Shown in pieces: positions 14,452-19,759 of a stretch of DNA of 19,759 nt; position 1 is the stretch's first letter, and the number at the start of each line of letters is the position of its first letter. The position numbers and the translations under genes are program-made. The notes beneath the pieces are model-generated. The model saw only the letters and a list, made by a program, of their open reading frames with translations. It had not been told where the DNA came from and did not search any database. This DNA comes from an uncultured Trueperaceae bacterium (GTDB lineage: Bacteria > Deinococcota > Deinococci > Deinococcales > Trueperaceae), in NCBI GenBank assembly GCA_937911855.1, contig CALDPK010000013.1, positions 1 through 19,759 of the forward strand, written 5' to 3'.

Positions 14452-16952
14452 TGGCCCGCAAAGGAACAGGCAAGAAGAAAGCTGGTGCAGCGGTGACGAG
14501 CAAGACACAGGAACTCGACAGACAGGCCATCCTGGATTTCTTTGGCTCGAAAGCGGAACGTCCCTGGCACGAACAGGACATCGCCAAGGAACTGGGCGTG
14601 GACGACCGCAGCAACCTGCGGCAACTGCTTAACGAACTTACGGACGAAGGCAAACTCATAAGGACACGCAGGCGCACGTACGGGCTTCCGCAGGAGATGA
14701 ACCTGCTGGTCGGAAGGCTGCAGGTCACCTCAGGAGGCAACGGTTTCGTCATCCTCGAGGAAGGCGGCGACGACCTGTTCGTGCCGGCAGACCAGCTGGG
14801 CGGCGGCTGGGACGGCGACAAAGTCGTGGCCCGCCCCGCGGCAGGCCCGAGCGACGGCAACCGGCAGAGCGCCGAGATCGTGCGCGTGCTGGAACGCAAG
14901 TACAGCCGTGTGGTCGGCACCCTCGAGTACTCGCAGGGTTACGCCATATTGCGTCCCGACAGTGCGCGCCTCAGCACCCGCATCCTGCTGACGCCCGATT
15001 CCGTGGGTAACTACGAGGCGGGCAGCCGGCTGGTCGCCAGCATGGTCTGGCCCGAGGACTCCGACGAGAGTGAACCGTTCGGCGAGGTAATCGAGTTCCT
15101 GGGCGACGGCGACGGCGACGACACCGAGATCGAGACCCGCGCGGTCATAATCAAGTTCGACCTGAAAGACGAGTTCGACAAGGAAACGCTCAAGGCCGCG
15201 CGTGACATCCCGCAGGAAGTGACCGACCAGGACCTGGGCAAGCGCGTGGACCTGCGCGACAAGACGACCTTCACCATCGACGGCGCTGACGCCCGCGATT
15301 TTGACGATGCCATCTCGCTGGAACGCGTCGGCGGCAGGGGAGACCAGAGCAGGTTCAGGATCGGCATCCACATCGCCGACGTGAGCCATTACGTCCAGGA
15401 GAACAGCCCGCTTGACAAGGAAGCGCGCGAGCGGGCGACCAGCGTGTACCTGCCCAACAAGGTGCTGCCGATGCTGCCGGAGGAACTGTCCAACGGCATC
15501 TGCTCGCTGGTGGAAGGTCAGGACCGGCTGGCCATGTCCGTGCTGGTCGACATCGACCGGCAGGGAAAGATCCACGGGGTCAGCTTCAAGGAGACAGTGA
15601 TCCGCTCCGACGCACGGCTCACCTATGACGAGGTGCAGGAGTTCGCTGACGGGGAACGCATGCCCATGGGCCGCCGCAAACTCGAGCGGGATCTGCGGGT
15701 ACTGCTGGACCTGACCAAGGTGCTGCGCCGCGCGCGGTTCGCTGACGGAGCACTTGATTTCGACATCCCCGAAGCACGCGTCATGCTGGGCGAAGACGGC
15801 GAACTTGAAGTGCACCCGGTGCGCAGCAACGAAGCGCGGCAGCTCGTCGAAGAACTCATGCTGCTCGCCAACCGCAACGTGGCTGCCGAACTCGACAAAC
15901 GCAAGATCCCGGCCCTGTACCGGGTTCACGAGGACCCCAGTGAAGACCGGCTTGAGACGCTGGGCCGCGCCGTGACCCGCCTCGGCTACAACCTCGACCA
16001 GGAGAACATCACACCCGCTGCGCTGCAGAAGCTGCTCAGCGAAGTGTCCGGCAAGCCTGAAGCGCAGCTCATCAACATGCTCGTGCTGCGCAGCCTCAAA
16101 CAGGCGCGGTATGCGGAGCAGAACCTGGGCCACTTCGGCCTCGGCTTCGAGCACTACCTGCACTTCACGAGCCCCATCCGCCGCTACCCGGACCTGGTGG
16201 TGCACCGCTCCATGCGGGCCATGCTCCTGCAGCGACCCAAGAAGGGCGAGAAGGCCCGCGTTGAAGGCCAGCTGCCCGAACTGGCGGAACACACCAGCCT
16301 GCGCGAACGCGCAGCCGAGGACGCAGAGCGCGACCTGACCCGCTACTTCCACGCCCGCTGGGCCAAGGAGCACATCGGCGAGGCATTCACCGCCACGGTT
16401 GCCGGCGTGACCAACTTCGGCATGTTCCTGGCGCTCCCGAACGGCGTCGAAGGCCTGCTGCACGTGAGCAACCTCGACGACGACTACTACATGTTCTTCG
16501 AGGACTCGCTCATGCTGATGGGCAAGCACACCCGCAAGAAGTTCCGTTTCGGCGACCGGGTCGACGTGCGGATCCTGAACAGCGTGCCGGTCAGCAGGCA
16601 GATCGACCTGATCCCGGCCGCGCAGGAGATGCCTGACGCGACCAGCGAGGACGCTGACAAGTCCAAGGCGCGCAAGCAGCCGGCGAAGCAGCCCGCGAAG
16701 ACTCCGCCCGTGAAGACCCCGCCTGCGAAGACCCCGCCCGCGCAGCAGCCACCGGCCGCTTCCAGCGAGAAACCAGCCGCCGCCGAACCGGAACGCGGCA
16801 GATCCCGCCGCCAGGACCGGGACAAGGGCCGCGAGCAGCGGCAGCCCGAAGCGGCCCGCGCGCCAGCAGCAGGCGCGCAGTCGTCACGGCCCCGCACCCA
16901 GGCCGGAGGCAGGCGCGTCCGCCGCCGCCTGGTTTTCGGACCGAAATCCTGA
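14451..16952 (+). CDS. rnr: Ribonuclease R (3'-5' exoribonuclease)
   Basis: RNase R processively degrades structured RNA from the 3' end and acts in mRNA decay and rRNA quality control. The protein is 833 residues. It has a Lys-rich start, an N-terminal winged-helix domain (about 22-80), cold-shock domains (about 83-230), the RNB catalytic domain (about 262-590) with the metal-binding aspartates of TIDGADARDFDDA (D277, D283, D285, D286) and FTSPIRRYPDLVVHR (572-586), then an S1 domain (about 643-722, VAGVTNFGMFL). The final 110 residues are Lys/Pro then Arg/Gln/Ala-rich, with KTPP repeats, and should be disordered and RNA-binding, like the basic tail of E. coli RNase R. The ATG overlaps the upstream stop (TGATG); a GTG one codon earlier is also open. 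No ribosome site is visible, so coupling is likely. Confidence 0.96.
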   Translation: MARKGTGKKKAGAAVTSKTQELDRQAILDFFGSKAERPWHEQDIAKELGVDDRSNLRQLLNELTDEGKLIRTRRRTYGLPQEMNLLVGRLQVTSGGNGFVILEEGGDDLFVPADQLGGGWDGDKVVARPAAGPSDGNRQSAEIVRVLERKYSRVVGTLEYSQGYAILRPDSARLSTRILLTPDSVGNYEAGSRLVASMVWPEDSDESEPFGEVIEFLGDGDGDDTEIETRAVIIKFDLKDEFDKETLKAARDIPQEVTDQDLGKRVDLRDKTTFTIDGADARDFDDAISLERVGGRGDQSRFRIGIHIADVSHYVQENSPLDKEARERATSVYLPNKVLPMLPEELSNGICSLVEGQDRLAMSVLVDIDRQGKIHGVSFKETVIRSDARLTYDEVQEFADGERMPMGRRKLERDLRVLLDLTKVLRRARFADGALDFDIPEARVMLGEDGELEVHPVRSNEARQLVEELMLLANRNVAAELDKRKIPALYRVHEDPSEDRLETLGRAVTRLGYNLDQENITPAALQKLLSEVSGKPEAQLINMLVLRSLKQARYAEQNLGHFGLGFEHYLHFTSPIRRYPDLVVHRSMRAMLLQRPKKGEKARVEGQLPELAEHTSLRERAAEDAERDLTRYFHARWAKEHIGEAFTATVAGVTNFGMFLALPNGVEGLLHVSNLDDDYYMFFEDSLMLMGKHTRKKFRFGDRVDVRILNSVPVSRQIDLIPAAQEMPDATSEDADKSKARKQPAKQPAKTPPVKTPPAKTPPAQQPPAASSEKPAAAEPERGRSRRQDRDKGREQRQPEAARAPAAGAQSSRPRTQAGGRRVRRRLVFGPKS
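16680..16739 (+). repeat. 15-bp tandem repeat in the rnr tail
   Basis: Four consecutive 15-nt units of the form GCGAAG-ACCCCGCCC encode PAKQP, AKTPP, VKTPP, AKTPP-type pentapeptides. The last three units (16695-16739) differ at only a few bases and the first (16680-16694) is more diverged. It is likely to vary in copy number between strains. Confidence 0.7.
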
Positions 16953-16983
16953 AATCTCTCATTCGCGCGGGGGCAGCGGCTGA

Positions 16984-16989
16984 TAACAT
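16984..16989 (+). promoter_or_regulatory. Weak -10 candidate upstream of the uncharacterised gene
   Basis: TAACAT lies in the 70-nt gap after rnr and would start transcription near 16996, 26 nt before the TTG start. There is no good -35 match. The gene may also be read from the rnr transcript, since I see no convincing terminator in the gap. Confidence 0.3.
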
Positions 16990-17022
16990 GACTGCACTGG
17001 CTTTTGCCCGAGGAGGCCTCTT

Positions 17023-18294
17023 TTGACCCAGGAACACAGATATTCGCTTACCCGCGTATGCCTGCGTCGTGGCGAACTTTCACTGCCCCGCAGCCTCACC
17101 GGCGTATTCAAGGAAGGTGTGCCCGTCAAGGCTGTTGATACGGGCAGCGGCGAAGAACATGAACTCAGCCTGGTCGGTGAGCGAGTCCTCACCGGCATGC
17201 ACGGCTTCTTCAAAGAGCATGAGCTTGACGTAAACGACGTGATCCTGATCCGGCCCGCCGCGGACGGCAGTCTCAACCTGACCCCGCAGAAGCGTGAACG
17301 CAGGCCGGATTTCAGCAAGATGTCAGCAGACCGGATAGTGAAGGCCGTCCTGGACGCAGCTCCGGTGACGGAGGCTGAAGCCCGGGCGCTGCTGCCGGGC
17401 ATGCCCGCCGATTTTCAGCTCGCCCCGCTGCTCAGGCAGAGCGGCAAGCTGATCCTGCAGGCCGGCCGCTGGCACGACGCCAGCCAGATTGTCGACAGGG
17501 AGTTCGACCGTCAGGTCGATGACGCATTGGCCCAGGCTTCCGCCCGTCAGAGCGAGCCACGCGCCGCAGGCGCTTCCGGTACGGCACTGCCCGCACTGGA
17601 AGCACTGGAACGCGTCGGCTTCCGGGTCAGTTCACTCGGTGACGGCTTCCACCTGCTCGACGCCGGCGCCGGCAGCAGCACCGGAGGTTTCCGCGTCCTG
17701 GCCAAGTTCGTTGAATCAGGGACAAGGCTTGACTGGGGTTCGCTGCTTGAGAAACGCCGCGAACAGTCAGCTGATTACCTTTGCGTCCTGGGCAGCGACG
17801 AGCAGCTCAGGCCACTGGCAGCGCCGGCTGAACTGGCTCACGCCACACTCTGGCCGCAGGCCTCCGTCGAACAGCTGGCAGTCATAGCTGACAGCCTGCC
17901 GCTTTGCCCGGCCGACCTGGAAGGACACTTCCGCCAGGGCGGGATGACTGGCCAGGCGCGCGAGCAGTTCGAACAGCAGATCCAGGCCCGCATCGCTGAA
18001 CGTGGCGCCTTCTCGACCGTACTTGCCAACCTGTCGGCCCTCGAAGGCGGAGCCAGCTTCCGGTTCGAAGATGCGTCAAAAGGCGTTGACCGGGATGCAG
18101 CCTGGCAGATCCTCGACCAGCTGTCCCGCTCCCCGTTCCAGCTGGTGATCAGGCGCGAGGCCGGCGAGTATCACCTGCGCGAGAACGTGCAGGTGGCTCT
18201 GCAGCAACTGGCTGAATACGCCACGTCGCTGCAGAACCAGATGCCGCGCGCAGTTACAGGTCCTGCACAGAGACGAGTGACTGCAGGTCGTTGA
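17023..18294 (+). CDS. Uncharacterised protein downstream of RNase R
   Basis: I do not recognise this 423-residue protein. It has no signal peptide and no membrane segment, so it should be cytoplasmic. Residues 5-92 are β-rich, ending with HELDVNDVILIRPAADGSLNL, which recalls small barrel domains that bind nucleic acid (AbrB- or B3-like); this is only a pattern impression. Residues 99-180 are helical and charged. Residues 187-300 alternate strands and helices (GFRVSSLGDGFHLLD, YLCVLGSD) and could be an α/β fold. The helical stretch 307-340 leads to a C-terminal segment (355-405) resembling a winged helix. The start is TTG (17023) with AGGAGG 6 nt upstream, a strong ribosome site. The last 13 codons overlap carB on the other strand. 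Its position after rnr makes an RNA- or DNA-related role plausible but unproven. Confidence 0.8.
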   Translation: MTQEHRYSLTRVCLRRGELSLPRSLTGVFKEGVPVKAVDTGSGEEHELSLVGERVLTGMHGFFKEHELDVNDVILIRPAADGSLNLTPQKRERRPDFSKMSADRIVKAVLDAAPVTEAEARALLPGMPADFQLAPLLRQSGKLILQAGRWHDASQIVDREFDRQVDDALAQASARQSEPRAAGASGTALPALEALERVGFRVSSLGDGFHLLDAGAGSSTGGFRVLAKFVESGTRLDWGSLLEKRREQSADYLCVLGSDEQLRPLAAPAELAHATLWPQASVEQLAVIADSLPLCPADLEGHFRQGGMTGQAREQFEQQIQARIAERGAFSTVLANLSALEGGASFRFEDASKGVDRDAAWQILDQLSRSPFQLVIRREAGEYHLRENVQVALQQLAEYATSLQNQMPRAVTGPAQRRVTAGR

Positions 18295-19759
18295 CGCTGA
18301 CCACGGCGTTACGCGCCGCGGCTATTGATCTGAGGGTCCAGGCTGCCGCTTCGCGGGTACTGACGTACGGCCTGGACCCATCCAGTGCACGGCGCAGTTC
18401 CTGGGTGTGCTGCACGTCGATCAGCAGGTCGTAGTCGATACCGCCGTCAGCGGGTCCCTCTTCGGCCTTGAAGCCCAGGTCCCTGAAACCTTCGACAAGG
18501 TCAGCGAGGTCCTCACCGATGAAACGCACGGTGCCGGAGAGCGGCAGCCTGACGTTGGCGCCGAGCTGCGCCTTGTAGTACGCCAGGTACGGGTCGAATG
18601 AGATACCCATGCTCTCGCCGGTCGATTTCATCTCCGCACCCAGAACCGGCAGTTCGCCGGCGAACTTCGTGAACGGCAGCGTGACTTCCTTGACGCTGTA
18701 GTGCTTCGGACGGGGCGCTTCGGTGAAACCGATGTCCTTCAGTTTGTGTCCCGCAGCGATGAGCGCAGCGTACTTTGCCAGCGGGTGACCGATGGCCTTG
18801 GACAGGTAGGGGATGGTGCGGCTGGAGCGCGGGTTGGCTTCGATGACCAGCACTTCGCCGCCGCGGACCAGGAACTGGAAGTTCACCAGGCCGCGCACGC
18901 CGATGGCCTCGGTGAGCCGGATGGCGTACTCCTCGATGCGCGAGATGACCTGCGGTGACAGCGTGACCGGCGGGGTGATGCAGGCACTGTCGCCCGAGTG
19001 GACTCCTGCACCCTCGATGTGCTCCATTATGCCGGCAACCACGGTAGTTTCACCGTCAGAGACCGCGTCCACGTCCACCTCGACCGCGCCCTGGATGAAG
19101 GCGTCCACCAGGATGGCGGGTTCCCCCGGAATCTCCGAGTAGATCTCCTGCAGGTAATGCTCGAGCTCCTGTTCGGAGAAAACCGCCTTCATGGCGCGTC
19201 CTCCCAAGACATAACTGGGCCGGACCATCACCGGGTAGCCGATGCGGGCAGCCAGTTCTCGGACGCCACCGGGATCTGCGGCCACGCCGCCAGCTGGCTG
19301 CGCCACTCCCAGGCTTTCGCACAGTGCATGGAATTCGTCGCGGTCTTCGGCGCGGTGGATGGCCTGCGGGTCGGTACCCCAGATGGGTACGCCCGCTGCA
19401 GCCAGGCCCTTGGCCAGGCGCAGGGGCGTCTGCCCGCCCAGCTGCACGATCACGCCGACGGGCTGCTCACGTTCGATGACGTTCAGGACGTCCTCGTGGG
19501 TGAGCGGTTCGAAATAGAGCCGGTCGGCGGTGTCGTAATCAGTCGAGACCGTCTCGGGGTTCGAGTTGATCATGACGGTCTCGTAACCCGCCTCGCGGAG
19601 CGCCCAGGCCGCGTGGACAGTGGCGTAATCGAACTCCACGCCCTGACCGATCCGGTTGGGTCCCGAACCCAGGATGACGACACGCTCCTTCGTGCCCTCG
19701 CGGACCTCGTCCTCCCACTCGTAAGTCGAGTAGAGGTAGGGCGTATAGGCCTCGAACTC
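18254..19759 (-). CDS. carB: Carbamoyl-phosphate synthase large subunit, C-terminal half (5' end outside window)
   Basis: CarB makes carbamoyl phosphate from bicarbonate, ammonia and two ATP, feeding pyrimidine and arginine synthesis; it works with the glutaminase CarA, which is not in this window. The last 501 residues are visible. They begin in the link before the second ATP-grasp unit (ERVVILGSGPNRIGQG), then show NSNPETVSTDYDTADRLYFEP, LGGQTPLRLAKGL, RPSYVLGGRAM, HSGDSACITPP and VIEANPRSSRTIPY, all typical of the carbamate-phosphorylating half. The C-terminal allosteric domain is short: 93 residues from GTVRFI to the end, against about 137 in E. coli, and I cannot find the usual ATxGT segment after LGF. 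The frame stays open to the right edge (the first base of a codon is 19759). The stop lies inside the convergent uncharacterised gene. Confidence 0.95.
   Translation of the reverse strand, partial: EFEAYTPYLYSTYEWEDEVREGTKERVVILGSGPNRIGQGVEFDYATVHAAWALREAGYETVMINSNPETVSTDYDTADRLYFEPLTHEDVLNVIEREQPVGVIVQLGGQTPLRLAKGLAAAGVPIWGTDPQAIHRAEDRDEFHALCESLGVAQPAGGVAADPGGVRELAARIGYPVMVRPSYVLGGRAMKAVFSEQELEHYLQEIYSEIPGEPAILVDAFIQGAVEVDVDAVSDGETTVVAGIMEHIEGAGVHSGDSACITPPVTLSPQVISRIEEYAIRLTEAIGVRGLVNFQFLVRGGEVLVIEANPRSSRTIPYLSKAIGHPLAKYAALIAAGHKLKDIGFTEAPRPKHYSVKEVTLPFTKFAGELPVLGAEMKSTGESMGISFDPYLAYYKAQLGANVRLPLSGTVRFIGEDLADLVEGFRDLGFKAEEGPADGGIDYDLLIDVQHTQELRRALDGSRPYVSTREAAAWTLRSIAAARNAVVSVNDLQSLVSVQDL

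Noticed and set aside
14730..16529. 599-codon minus-strand open frame opposite rnr
   Set aside because: It mirrors the conserved RNB and S1 coding region, and its composition is the typical antisense pattern. No ribosome site or promoter supports it.
17010..17024. Terminator-like GAGGCCTC palindrome followed by TTTT before the 17023 gene
   Set aside because: The palindrome has no room for a loop, and the same bases form the AGGAGG ribosome site and lead into the TTG start.

Overview
This 19.8-kb window comes from a GC-rich bacterial chromosome. It is densely coded and has housekeeping and physiological genes but no mobile element, tRNA, rRNA or CRISPR array that I can see. Three start codons sit exactly 7 nt downstream of a -10 hexamer, which suggests leaderless mRNAs. 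Together with short overlaps, TTG/GTG starts and a Rex repressor, this fits the Deinococcota (Deinococcus/Truepera-like). That placement is inference; Actinobacteriota or Chloroflexota are not excluded.

Layout. Positions 1-8875 are all on the minus strand. In transcription order they hold glgC (ADP-glucose pyrophosphorylase), ftsH (membrane AAA+ protease), a PASTA-repeat membrane protein with a remnant kinase N-lobe, and then, from its own consensus promoter, two overlapping half-transporter genes of a heterodimeric ABC exporter. The second of these runs off the left edge. At about 8.9 kb a compact divergent promoter region separates glgC from rlmN (23S rRNA/tRNA adenine-C2 methyltransferase). 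From there to 18.3 kb everything is on the plus strand: rlmN, a secreted TPR protein whose frame is broken by an anomalous segment, a two-SPOR-domain membrane protein overlapping rex, a long-chain polyprenyl diphosphate synthase overlapping rnr (RNase R), and an uncharacterised 423-aa protein. At the right edge the C-terminal half of carB lies on the minus strand and overlaps the uncharacterised gene tail to tail by 41 bp.

How they work together. The genes belong to envelope maintenance and division (PASTA, FtsH, SPOR), redox and respiration (Rex, and a prenyl chain probably for menaquinone), RNA metabolism (RlmN, RNase R), glycogen synthesis and pyrimidine/arginine supply. Three neighbour pairs (ABC/ABC, SPOR/rex, prenyl synthase/rnr) overlap as TGATG, implying translational coupling.

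The least ordinary items are the broken TPR gene (11281-11376), whose inserted-looking segment reads as a hydrophobic peptide on the other strand; the kinase-less PASTA protein; the uncharacterised protein beside RNase R; and a shortened allosteric domain in CarB.
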